Shown one piece after another: positions 1 to 10,342 of a stretch of DNA of 64,000 bases; the first letter of the stretch is position 1; every line of letters begins with the position of its first letter. The DNA lies in the NCBI GenBank assembly GCA_959347315.1, contig OY365812.1, positions 2,641,012-2,705,011 on the forward strand, given 5' to 3'. A model generated the notes under the pieces. The model was not told where the DNA came from, searched no databases, and saw only the letters and a program-made list of their open reading frames with translations. The position numbers and the translations under genes were made by a program. This DNA is from Bimastos eiseni. Taxonomy: Eukaryota > Annelida > Clitellata > Crassiclitellata > Lumbricidae.

Positions 1-805
1 TGTTTCAACTGTATTGAACCCTATGAATAAAGATGGTTTAATTGTTCAACGGTGACTAATCTCATGAAACCAACCCACTGCGCTACTGAATGTGCTATTT
101 GGAAAGATACAACGACTTCATTTTAATCGCTGGTATAATACTATGGGTCAGCGGGCCGCCAACATGTAGCTTTGCTATTGGCGTCATTCCGTCAAATGTC
201 TATAGCCGAGGCGAGCCGTTCTCTCAAACTTTATAAGCTATAGTAGCACTTACAATAGTACTACAATAGTACGTTTGAACTCTCAAGTCAGATCGCGTTG
301 CTGCCTGCATAGCTGACTCTAAACAGGACCGAATGGTGTTAACTATCAATAATGTCGCAGTCAGGAACAGAGGCATAATCATGGCAATTAATCTGCCATG
401 AACATCCACGTAGGGTTACCATAAGGTATCGATCGAACGGGGACGGACGTTGAAAAATCTGGACAAAAGCCATATTTCTGGAAAGCCGCACGTATGCCCA
501 GACAGGGACCTAAAAAGAGGACATGTCCGGTGTAACCCGGACACATGATAACCGTACATCCTCGTCCACATCAAAAGCATGCGATTGACATCATGATCTA
601 CGGCAACTTTATCGTCTGTATACATGCCCTCACTATCTCCATTACTACATTCGTTTTAAATTGGAAGATAACATCAACATCATCGTCATATCATTTACAA
701 AACTAGTTTCTTTTCAAGTCTGCGTTGCAGACTGAAGTGGGGATCAGACGAAGACAGTCAGTGTTAATTGTTCTGTCGTTGTTCTGAGTAAGCTATTAGG
801 CGCAA
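1..805. other. Left flank, no gene recognised
   Basis: Unique left flank of duplication block S1. Only short open frames without recognisable motifs are present. The stretch ends at about 806, where sequence shared with 37651 onward begins. Confidence 0.5.
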
Positions 806-2081
806 ATGTCGATTCAACAAGAATCTTACGAATCGTCAAGAACATGCGAACGATTTAGCAAGAAGGAAAGTAAGTCTAAGCGAAACATCACATCTTCAAT
901 GAACAGATAGGATTTGTAGTAATAGACGGTTTGGATCTGAAAATGTCAACGTAATGATGACATGACAAATGCAGCGTACTTGATTTCGCGTGCATTCAGT
1001 GTCAAAGCCATTTACAAGGGCGTAGATGGCCAGCCGTGAAAAGGTGAGGCGATGTGATAGTGTTACTCATTAACTTATTACCTTGGTAAAATCCTGAGCA
1101 ATGCTGTCGTTGGCGGCCTATCGTGTGTGATACACGATGTTCTTTCTTTACAGTACAGCTCAAACCAGTAACGTAGAGGGCCTACGTTTCATTTGTATAT
1201 TATAATTATTAATTCACACAATATTTCCAGAAATCAACACAATTTGACCATTAGAACTTTTGCTCATATCTAAAGTCTCGGACTGCCACTCACTCCCTTC
1301 AGTCCCTTCCAGAAACCAGATTCCTCTTGCCTGAGATGATGTTCCTTGTCTCGACCGCATACCAACTTCAGAGTGTGGGTTGCAAATCCCGGGCTGTCGG
1401 ACAATATGCCTACATGTAGGTAGATTGGAAAGGTAGAAAAGCCATTTCTGGGGCCTGCATCAAATGATATATTAGGATTTGAACCCGTTCGATCGGAAGA
1501 AAAGTTCACTTAGGCTCCAGGGTAAATAGTCTGCGACTTCCTCTTTAGTGATCCGGGATAGCATCAGGAGCGGGAGACGAGACCTCTTAGATACCAAAAC
1601 AATGCAATCATCATTATAATTATCATCTAATAGGCATCTCCATGATATATTTATACAGAGACATATTCAGAACCGTACAAATAGCGGTGGAATTTCCAAT
1701 GACGTACTGACGATAGAACTATAATTAACTCCGGCGCACAGCACAAAGGCCAATCCGATGAGGAGAAAAAAATTATGTTGATAGTATCAAGGCCCTTTAT
1801 GACAAATCGTATCGGCACGTCGTAAATGGGAACGATTAAACTGATTGAGAAGCTTAGACAGCGCAGAATACAGACTGGGTTAACACCCCAGCCAAAAGCA
1901 CAACCGAAAGCTAAGGCCTAACAAACCATTAGCAGATCATATTGACAGAGGAAAACGATTTTCGTAGGCCAACTCAAGTTACGTTCAATCAGCTTAAAAT
2001 GACTGATGATATCAAAAGCATTTATGAGATCGGGCCCACAGCGTACCCCATTAATGTCACATTTGATGACTGACTTCAAGG

Positions 2082-2452
2082 CAGGGCCGGTTCGTCTGTT
2101 AGATAAATAAGGGAGCCGCCCTAGGGCTGCTGATTTGTAAGGGCCGGCAATTTTGCAAAATGAATCAATTTGCTTTTTGCAAATCTATAAACAATTTTGG
2201 CGTATTCTTTCATTCTTATTAATCCTAACAACTTAGTAAATGAATCATCAAATCATTAATTTTTTGACTGACAGTGGTAGTTAATTATTCATATATTATT
2301 TTACTAAATACTTAAGTGAAAACGCAAAAGGACAAAATAAAAATGAGCTAATTACTTCATTTCAATTGCTGGCATAATATTATAATAATTATGTCGGCAG
2401 GTAGCCAAAATGAGCTTCGCCCAGGGCCGCCAAATGCCTAGATCCAAACCTG
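2082..2452. mobile_element. hAT-like non-autonomous element (degenerate)
   Basis: The left end begins CAGGGCCGG and the right end reads, on the opposite strand, CAGGTTTGGATC. Each is followed inward by a GC-rich stretch containing GGC and CCGCC words, in otherwise AT-rich DNA. This is the look of hAT MITE ends (CAG..CTG). I could not see a matching 8-bp target-site duplication, so the exact ends are tentative. The element lies in the segment missing from the second S1 copy. Confidence 0.4.
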
Positions 2453-2829
2453 ATATTGGATAATTATGACAACTCGCATTCTCATGTCTTAATTAGTGTA
2501 CGATCGAATACTCGAGAACCTTAAACATGCAGATTTGCTGCCTGGTATAATGTAACAGCTAACATAAGTCGGATATATCATACTAATAACAAATGATGTT
2601 GACAGTGGATGACGATTATCGGGGTCAAGTTGCTCTCAAGTAATATATAACATCTATGATTCATACAGCAGTAACCCCCTATCTGATCAAGTGCCAAATC
2701 ATGCACAAGACTACATCCAGTGATGAAATTCAATCACCTACATCAAGGCACAAAGAGCCTAGTGCCTATATTCTGGTGCTATTAGGGGTAGTGCCTCTTT
2801 TGATACAATGTCGACGTCCTTGTTGGGAA

Positions 2830-3237
2830 TTAATCATCCCACACAAGATCTTTCATCCATTCCTCGTCGATTCTGTTTGCCAGATTATTAATCTGATTCA
2901 ACAATTCTTCAGATGGACATAAGACGGAGATGTCCCACGCAAATGAACACGGAAAATACATCGAACAGTTTCTTTCTCCGGATGAAAGCATTCCATGCAT
3001 GAAACGATTGAGATCATTTACGTAAGTCGCAAATAGCATATATGACACACATTCATTTTTAAAATGGCAGGCGATTTGAAAATCCATCGCGCTGGATCGA
3101 TAGCCGAGCGATGCGATGGGAACTTCTGTGTGTACAACGTATTTTGTGCATCGTATTTGTTTAGTTGCTAGGCGATAGATTTTATCGCGTTGATATACTT
3201 TTACTAGGCGACCGACATACGGAAAGCCCTGCAGCAA
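2830..3237 (-). CDS. Hypothetical 135-residue ORF, possibly an exon
   Basis: An uninterrupted frame of 135 codons, with balanced composition and spaced aromatic residues, lies in a region where most frames are short. I do not recognise the family. The last third is acidic and ends in a Trp-Met-Lys-Asp-like segment. No intron borders stand out. It lies wholly inside the ~1.4 kb present only in S1 copy 1, so it is either an insertion in copy 1 or a deletion from copy 2. It could be a chance frame. Confidence 0.25.
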   Translation of the reverse strand: MLQGFPYVGRLVKVYQRDKIYRLATKQIRCTKYVVHTEVPIASLGYRSSAMDFQIACHFKNECVSYMLFATYVNDLNRFMHGMLSSGERNCSMYFPCSFAWDISVLCPSEELLNQINNLANRIDEEWMKDLVWDD

Positions 3238-3415
3238 TTTAATGAAACATTCATTATATAATATTCATTGATGCATTTACTGAAAAATTACAACCATCGA
3301 TATTTGAATATCCTCGCTCAATGTTAAATAGCACAGCTAACAGATTTATTAATTATAAATTTTATTGTTCTTGATCAGAGGGACGTAGAAACGTAGAGAT
3401 TATATATCTGAAAAT

Positions 3416-3508
3416 AATAGTAATAAAAATTTTGATCATTATAATAATAATGATAATAATAATAATAATAAAAGTAATAATAATAGTAATAATAATAATA
3501 ATAAAAGC
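3416..3508. repeat. AT-rich trinucleotide microsatellite
   Basis: Runs of ATA/AAT units with a few interruptions. The equivalent tract in S1 copy 2 is at 38862-38942, with slightly different unit numbers. Confidence 0.9.
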
Positions 3509-3529
3509 CATGTGATGTGATGGATAGAG

Positions 3530-3900
3530 ACGTCCGGATGGTGTGACCTTAATTCCTTGGGAAGGTGGCAAATTCCGTGCTTGGGACGCCACAGTCATCG
3601 ACACCCTAGCAGAGTCATACCGCACCAGATCAGCTGAGGATACAGGTGCTGCTGCTGAGATCGCAGCAGACAGAAAAACATCAAAATACACCGCAATTTT
3701 GTCATCATACTGCTTTGTGCCATTGGCCTTTGAGACTCTGGGTCCTGTCAACCGGGATGACCTAGCACTGATCAATCTCTTTGGCCACCTGCTTGCACAG
3801 GTATCAGGCGACAGGAGAGAGACCGTGCACCTTCCTCTACCAGCGCTTGTCAATGACTGTCCAGTGCTTCAACGCAGTCGCTTTTTGTAGCACTTTTTCT
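3530..3900 (+). pseudogene. Mobile-element-associated coding fragment, S1 copy 1
   Basis: Reading from about 3530 the frame gives RPDGVTLIPWEGGK, then a WDATVIDT motif and a segment ending in FETLGP. From memory, this pattern (RPDG-x-TLVPW, WDxTxxDT, KYxxL..., VPxAxETxG) is the tail region of proteins that occur in many dispersed copies in invertebrate genomes beside reverse-transcriptase or other mobile-element genes. After about residue 95 the frame breaks. The expected continuation (FLYQRLSMTVQCFNAVAF) is found one base out of phase at about 3834-3890, so there is a one-base frameshift near 3834. The upstream part is missing and replaced by a microsatellite. I take it as a dead, 5'-truncated fragment. 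The family identification is from pattern memory only. Confidence 0.55.
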
Positions 3901-4282
3901 ACCAATAAAGCCATCTGCGAAGACTAGCCATTCCAGAACAATGCCCCCTAATTTTTTGAATCCCGAGAGATCATATGTACTTCGAGGAAAAAATAATAAT
4001 AGCGACGCAAGCAACCGGCGATCCCCGATAGTCAATCTATCAATTCCAGCGCTTGTCGGTTTGCAACGACACTTTAACGCCGTGGAATTTGGGGGTCCTT
4101 TGAGCAGTACGTTGGGGACGAGAACCTTTAACACAGTTTTTAGCTTTAGTTTTATCGAGCCTGACCCTTTCTAACTCGGGCACATTTTTAAAGAAAAATA
4201 ATAATGAGCTGAGATTTTGGTGATTTGATGATTTTCAACTATGTCTAGGTAGAATACGGCAATGTTTTTATGATTGCAACAG

Positions 4283-5796
4283 ATGCGATGGATTGAAGAT
4301 ATCGAATTGCATCTTCCGAAAAGACAATGTCGAGATCTGTTATCTCTTTGACGAGAGTCGCGGTGTCCACAATAAAGACGATCTGAGTCAACAGTTTGCC
4401 ACACTTCTAAATATCGATTTGAAATTGATTAAGATGACAAAACTTCGGACGAAACCCATCTACAAAGAAACTTCTATTAGACCGGGAGAAACTGCATCCA
4501 TCCAGTCAAAAGGCGACTGCAAGATCGGAGCTTTTGTTCACGTTGCGGGTAATTAGTCATTATACTTGATGATATTATTTAATTTCCGATTCTTAGGTAG
4601 GTTAGCTACCGGCCAATTCGCTTTGGAATTAGTTACATAATAGTTAGATTGCTCCTTGGGTGACACAACAAATAACATATCGTGACAAATGGAAGCTACA
4701 AATGAATGATAATGATGATGATGATAATAATGACATAATGATCACCAGAGGTGTAAAAAGGTTTAGAAAAGCGGGGGCATAATTTATAAGATATTGCGCA
4801 AAGCGCACAAATTTCCCCCCTTCCCACTTATTTTAATTTTTTCCCCCCTCCCCATAAATTTGAAAAATGGGGACAATCATTATTTTAACAAAGATAATCT
4901 TAAAAAACCATTTGATGAACATAAAAGAGAACCTATTTGGGGGCGTACTGGGAAAGCACTGGGCACTAAAACTGGGGGGGGCTTTGCCGGTGCCACGCTC
5001 CCCTATGCCCCCCTCTTAATACGCCCCTGATGATCACAATAATAAAACCAATAAGTGATATAACAATAATTGTTTTACCAGCGTCCGACTTCGTCATATT
5101 TAATTGCATCATGTAGGGCGGCCTTTACGTCATTCTGATGCACAATAGCATCATGTTCTCTAAACAACTGCTTGGGTTTACATGATTATAGGCGAAGGGA
5201 ATCATGCGTTGATGAGTGGTCATGGGAAAACCCAAGGCGACGTACTTCTCCACGCTAATGGTGGACGATTGGGAGTTGTCAACGTTGCTCTGCATCCATC
5301 ACAGCAGCCTTCTGCAGTGCGTTGCTACCAGGACGCAGCTTTGGCTAAACTGGATCAACAAGATGGCTACATTGCTCACGTTTCCAGCGCAATCCATGGT
5401 CAGCTGAGGCTAGAAGTGGAACCAGCGGAGGCAGAGGAAGGCAAGGAAGTGAGATGCTTTGTAGCCAACGGTAACAGAGGTAGAATTGACAGCACTGCGT
5501 ACATTCGCCACGACGAAGATCTTGATGTTGATTGGAGACTTATGTCCATCAAGGACGATGCGGATGGACCAGTTCATGGAGAGGGTGAAAGTGGGATCCT
5601 TGTTGTAGATGATATACCAAAAGAGGGAAGAGTGAAAGCTGTTGGAATGCTCGTTGGAATAGATGAGTTGTATTTGGACGACGAAGCGGAAACAACAAGA
5701 AGAACCAGTATCGCTGTGCCACTAACATCCAGCTTCGATGCTTTGCAAAGGGATCCACACTGCAATGGAGGTTCTATCACGTTCCTCGACTATTAA
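4283..5796 (+). CDS. Trypsin-like (PA-clan) peptidase gene, copy 1, two visible exons
   Basis: Exon a is 4283-4548 (acceptor after ..GCAACAG, donor GTAATT). Exon b is 5192-5796 (acceptor ..ATTATAG, stop TAA). The intron is phase 1 and splits a Gly codon, so the protein reads ..FVHVAGEGNHALMSGHGK. The joined product is about 289 residues, and at least one 5' exon remains unidentified, so the true start is unknown. A chymotrypsin-like catalytic triad is apparent: His in SGHG (codon 5221-5223), Asp in QDAALAKLD (5332-5334), and Ser in GEGESGILVV (5590-5592), which matches the GxSG motif. The C-terminal block AVGMLVGI..IAVP resembles the last barrel strands of trypsin-like domains. No signal peptide is visible in the known exons, and the cysteines are too few for a typical secreted trypsin, so an intracellular role is possible but inferred. 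Substrate unknown. The intron hosts a hAT MITE. Confidence 0.7.
4746..5029. mobile_element. hAT-type MITE with perfect 8-bp TSD
   Basis: The element starts CAGAGGTGTAAAAAGG and ends so that its reverse strand reads CAGGGGCGTATTAAGAGG. These are matching imperfect terminal inverted repeats. It is flanked on both sides by ATGATCAC (4738-4745 and 5030-5037), an exact 8-bp target-site duplication as expected for hAT transposition. At 284 bp it has no transposase. It sits inside the phase-1 intron of the peptidase gene. The same insertion is present at 40175-40461, so it predates the S1 duplication. Confidence 0.85.
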
Positions 5797-6342
5797 AGGC
5801 AACACAGCTGAATCTAGCTGATTTGACGATTTTTTATAGACTGTGAACATTTCAGGAAAACGTATAAATGCCATGATACAAAGTGACGTACTTTCTCTTT
5901 TTTTATCCTGACTATAGTTTATTTTTGCAAATGGACAGATATTCTGCTCAAATGACTCATGTGCAATTTCAACATTCCTCTCGACGTAGTGCCTGATAAT
6001 TAGGCCTGCGGTTTTCAAAATTGTATAGGCCTAACAACGTTAGACAGTTTCGTAACATTTTCTGTTTGGTTGTGAAAATCTTCCAAATGCAGCGCTCTAT
6101 CGTATGTTTTACACTTAAATAAATATCAATGGGTCACTTTGTTTCACAATATGAAACTATGAGAATTTTGATTCTATGAGGTCGCTTTTTAATCTTCGTC
6201 ATCGCCTTCATTGACTTCATATAAATTTTATCACTTTCCCCAGTATTTGAAAATATGACATTCCTCTCATCGTTGCCTTCCTGTTCCTCTTCCTTTTCTT
6301 CGTCTTCGTCATCTATTTTCATCTTGTCCTATGTGTTCTTTT

Positions 6343-6530
6343 TCAAACGTCGATTATTTATTTCATCCAATGCACTCAACAAAGATTTCGTATGTTCGTC
6401 TATCATTCTCTTCAACATTTCACTTCGTTGCAAATTTTTGTTCTCTCTTCCAACGATTTTCTTGAGAAAATCTACTTTGCTTTTCGATTTGAGTTTTTTG
6501 TCCAATAGTTCTTCAGCAAGCGAATTTTAA
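6343..6530 (-). pseudogene. TRIM coiled-coil fragment
   Basis: This short stretch matches the coiled-coil-encoding part of the TRIM-Kelch exon 1 found at about 23080-23260 and is even closer to 19598-19786. It is joined on the left to S1 sequence within a shared TTTC and on the right to the 3' tail of a LINE. It lacks RING, B-box and Kelch parts and cannot encode a protein on its own. Confidence 0.75.
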
Positions 6531-6586
6531 TGTTTTTGAGTAATATGTGTAAAGTGACCTGCATTCATTCATTCTTTCGTGCATTT
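6531..6586 (-). mobile_element. LINE 3'-end remnant
   Basis: These 56 or so bases (beginning ATTTTAATGTTTTTGAG) are identical or nearly identical to the LINE 3' tail at 19787-19842 and 30684-30756. They follow the TRIM fragment at exactly the same joint as at 19786/19787. After about 6586 the sequence diverges. Confidence 0.75.
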
Positions 6587-8690
6587 TGACCTTTTGCAGT
6601 AGAATATTTCATTGTGGCTTTTCGTTTGAATGGGTGTCGAGCCATTTAAAGTAACCGCGCAAAGACCATGCAAGCCTGAGATTAGCTAGGTCTATATCAT
6701 CATCTCACTCGAGAGAATTTCTAAATTACGACTTAAAATTCGATGTCTTATTCTCGATTGAAATAGGTCAAGTAAAAAATAGGTAAAAAATTTATGACTT
6801 GATTAATACGTTAATTAATTAATTAATTAATGACAGTAAGAGAGATGAAGAGACAGACAGCTTTATCAAAAGAGAACGAGAGGCCGTGAGGCCAATGGAA
6901 ATAAATAGGGATACCAGGATAAAGTGGAGACAGAATCAGAGACTGTCTGACAGAGAGTGAGAGAGAGAAAAAAACAGACAGGCATACATTAATTAATTCA
7001 TAATATTTCTCTATCTAGAATCTGACAATTTCATCATTTATAATCGTTTCACATGTTGTCCTTCTTCAACACCTCTACTAGCAAAGACTTTCTCAACATA
7101 GTCAACCTGGAATTTTGGGTCAACCACATCCACTTGGTGAACCTGTCTCATCCGCTATTAACGGACAGGCGACTACATGTATGTTAGGATATGACTGGGC
7201 AAAGAATAATTCGAGAGGTGGACACTAATTGCAAGTTTTCCACAGACTCTGCAAAGTGTGCATAAGCAATTATCATTGTCACATTGAATCATGCATAACA
7301 TGTTTCTGACTTCATAACTTACCGAGTGTTGGGTCTTTCACGTTGGTTTTAAGATTTGAACCTAGCAATAAATGGATGGCATCAGTCCGAATGCCGATGC
7401 CTTACACTAGGTCAAAGCAATCTCCTAAGTTGAGCAAGTGTAAAAACATTATTCCAGTCTCAGTGCTCGCTGACGCAGTAACAATTGTCGATTTTGTGCT
7501 TCCCAAATGCCCAGAACTACACGTATGCGATCAGGTAGACCTATCACATCATGGATTGACTCACTCTTCATGAAATGCCTATTTCTTTAATATCTGTTAA
7601 GTTTGTGTACTTCACATTAATTAACTAGTTAAGTTTGATAACTTTACCACCTTACCGGGTATGCTCAATACGTTATCCACCACTACTTAATTTCATCTTC
7701 GTAATTGGGTGACCCTGCTAGCGGGATCTCGACCCCCGAAGGGTTTTCCCATTATCGTTTTATTTATTACTCTGTGTAACATCAGATGGTATTTAGGAAA
7801 AATTTCGTTCTCACTCTGATGCTATTAGTTTATAACTAAATGAATAATGATTTATAAGTTATATACATTGTTCACAGAGAACTTGTTATGTACATCTGTA
7901 TAATGATGGTGAAACAATAAAAAACTGTGGTTATGGTTATGGATGCAATAATCACAGAATTAACATTACCTGACGGATGATGGGTTATCGTAGTGACTAG
8001 TGCCGTCATAAAACCCTCAAAAAGTTTCACCATCATTTTAGTTGCGCTTGTTGAAAAGATAACGTTCATACGTTATGTTGACGTCTCCAATCGCGAACTC
8101 GTCAAATTGCACCACTGTCTCGTCCACCATACGATCGTCTTCACCAGTGGTGAATTGAAGCCCGTAAATACGCCTTCAGTGCTTGGTCGCTCTTGACGCG
8201 TAGGAGTTGTGCTACTTGATATTGTTGGCTCTATTGTGTCAGATTCATGAGTTGAAGTGGGAGAAAAGGGTGCTGGTATGGTTACAGGAGTCATTTCTCT
8301 ACTGCAAGCCCTGGGTCAGTTTGACGTAGGGCCTAATTTTTCCACTGGTCTATTTTAAGAAGCGCCAGTTCTCCACAAGATTAGGTCGATATTTGATGCA
8401 GAGAGGCACCGGTGGTCGAATGCCCGGAATAGGCGAGAACAACAGATTTAGCCAACTTGATTGTCGACCTGAAGCTTCATTCGCTTTAGTAGTCAAATTC
8501 GAAAGCTGTAAGCTTTCGAACGATACTTTGGACGACTCTGGTGCATAGGCCTACCGCTGCCACAACGATGTGTGCTATTTTTCATTGGACATAAATGGGA
8601 TATTTAACGAGGAGTGTACTTTGAGTCTAATGTTGTGTAAATCTTTGAAAACGTACCAGCTAATCCACTTGATGTTGAACCAACGAGGCA
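6587..8690. other. Intergenic, no gene recognised
   Basis: AT-rich sequence with an (ATTA)n run near 6805-6830 and a purine-rich GAGA/GACA tract around 6840-6985. The open frames at 7343-7573 and around 7870-8290 show no family motif and overlap frames on the opposite strand. Confidence 0.5.
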
Positions 8691-8795
8691 ACAGAGAGAC
8701 AGACAGACAGACAGAGACAGAGAGAGACAGTGAGAGACAGCGAGAGAGACAGAGAGAGACAGAGAGAGAGAGACAGAGAGAAAGAAAGAAAGAAT
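8691..8795. repeat. GACA/GAGA microsatellite
   Basis: About 100 bases of imperfect (GACA)n and (GAGA)n repeats ending in a GAAA run. It generates long but meaningless Arg/Glu-rich frames on the plus strand and Leu/Ser-rich frames on the minus strand. Confidence 0.9.
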
Positions 8796-9952
8796 TATCT
8801 TGTCGGCATTTATTGGATGATGGGACTGCCGTGCCTAACAAATCCGTCCTTGACTTCTATAACAGTATTAGCATTCCGGTCTTGGTTTATATTGGCACAA
8901 AAAACGCTGTCGATATTTAATCACAATTAGCCATCTGAACTAGGTTCTGTAGGACACTACAATCACTGTCATTGCTTCCAGACTTGTGGGATGATGCAAA
9001 TAGTCTTACGTAATGTAATCAAATATTTATATAACGCCTCTTCTTGATATCTATTCAAAGGCGCTCTCTGCGCTTGATCTTAACGATGTGAAATGTCACA
9101 GTGAGCAAGTAAAAAGTCTACTAGCAGCACAATGCACAGTAGGCTGAACAGAGTCATAAGTGGTGGTTCCACGCACAAGTGTGGAACCAGCCAACGGTAT
9201 TTCTTCGACAGCTGACAAATGGCATGGATGGATACATTTACAGTGTAATTTAGAATGCAGGCGCTTGATATTTATAACCGAATGCAAGACACAGATAAAA
9301 TTAATAGACTCAATTCAATAATAAATACAGAAACCTGTGCTTATGGTGCCTAAAACGTTCGTGCTGTAAGAACGCTAAGGGTTCTACTTAAAACTAGCTC
9401 TACTATTATATCAGATGTTGACGAGTAGATTATGCTAGGGGAAACTAGCTACACATGTAGAGACTGTTCAGATACAACTATCTTTATTAAATACAGAGAA
9501 GAAGAGGTAATAATAATAATATATATATAATGATTATGACTAATACACAACAGTTACATGTACTTACTAATATGAGTATGGATGAGATGATAACGACCAA
9601 GTCCTAAGATGATATGAATTGACGAGCCTGACAAGATAGTTAGAGTTCTCCGGAAGTCAGACTGCCCGGTTCCTAACAGTGCTCTAGCATATAAGTGAGT
9701 TTCCTCAGCCAAAGAGGAAACTGGCCTATCCTAGAACAGACTACTTTGATTGGCCAGTTACTGACCACTCAAAGTATCCCTAGAATGTGGGTTGACTGTA
9801 TCTGCTAGAGCCTACACGAGTGACTGACAGAACCTATACTGTCTGAATTCGTGAATGTTCAGCTAAACCTAATGTATAATAATGATCTATATATATAATC
9901 TATTCGAGGCTATCTATTGTAATGTAATGTACAGAATAATCACGGTTACAGT

Positions 9953-10022
9953 GCTACAAAGTTCATGCTACAAAATCATTGCTACAAGGTTAAAGCTACA
10001 AAGTTAATGCTACAAAGTTCTA
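9953..10022 (+). repeat. 14-bp minisatellite, five units
   Basis: Five head-to-tail copies of a 14-base unit of the form GCTACAAAGTTAAT, each with one to three substitutions. No function is evident. Confidence 0.85.
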
Positions 10023-10342
10023 AATTCTAAATTCTGAACATTGGTCTTAAGAACGGATCACTGCAAGTCATTTCATTCGCGTACTATCAAAGAAGTTTAG
10101 TTTGGGTTTTTTCTCTACCAAAGAAAACTATGTAGGATTGAAAAAACTCATTCGGTTTAAATAATTAACTGCAAGTCCTCAATTTCGCTGGTTCATTATT
10201 CACAATGCACGAATTCATACTTAGGCCAACAGTACTCACATCATCTTCGCTTTCTGTTTTGATATTTTTATTTTCTTAGTCCTATAGTTGTTCTATGTAT
10301 GAATACCGGATTCTTAAACAGTAAATGAATAGTCAGAGTTGA

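Larger units (their letters stand above)
806..6343 (+). repeat. Segmental duplication block S1, copy 1
   Basis: The sequence from about 806 to 6343 is repeated in the same orientation at about 37651-41755 with only scattered substitutions and small indels. The block carries a mobile-element coding fragment (3530-3900), a trypsin-like peptidase gene (4283-5796) and a hAT-type MITE inside that gene's intron. Copy 1 has about 1.4 kb (roughly 1959-3364) that copy 2 lacks. At the right edge copy 1 switches into a TRIM coiled-coil fragment, while copy 2 continues into a pyrimidine-rich tract. The boundaries are read by eye and are good to about 10 bases. Confidence 0.9.

Noticed and set aside
3850..4174. 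Overlapping frames on both strands of S1 (also 39281-39605)
   Set aside because: Conserved only because the block is duplicated; no motif and no splice logic.
8570..8920. Arg/Glu/Thr-rich frames around the GAGA tract
   Set aside because: Generated by a simple repeat, with an equally long frame on the opposite strand.
9953..10022. CRISPR-like array
   Set aside because: The units are contiguous 14-mers without spacers, in a eukaryotic genome.
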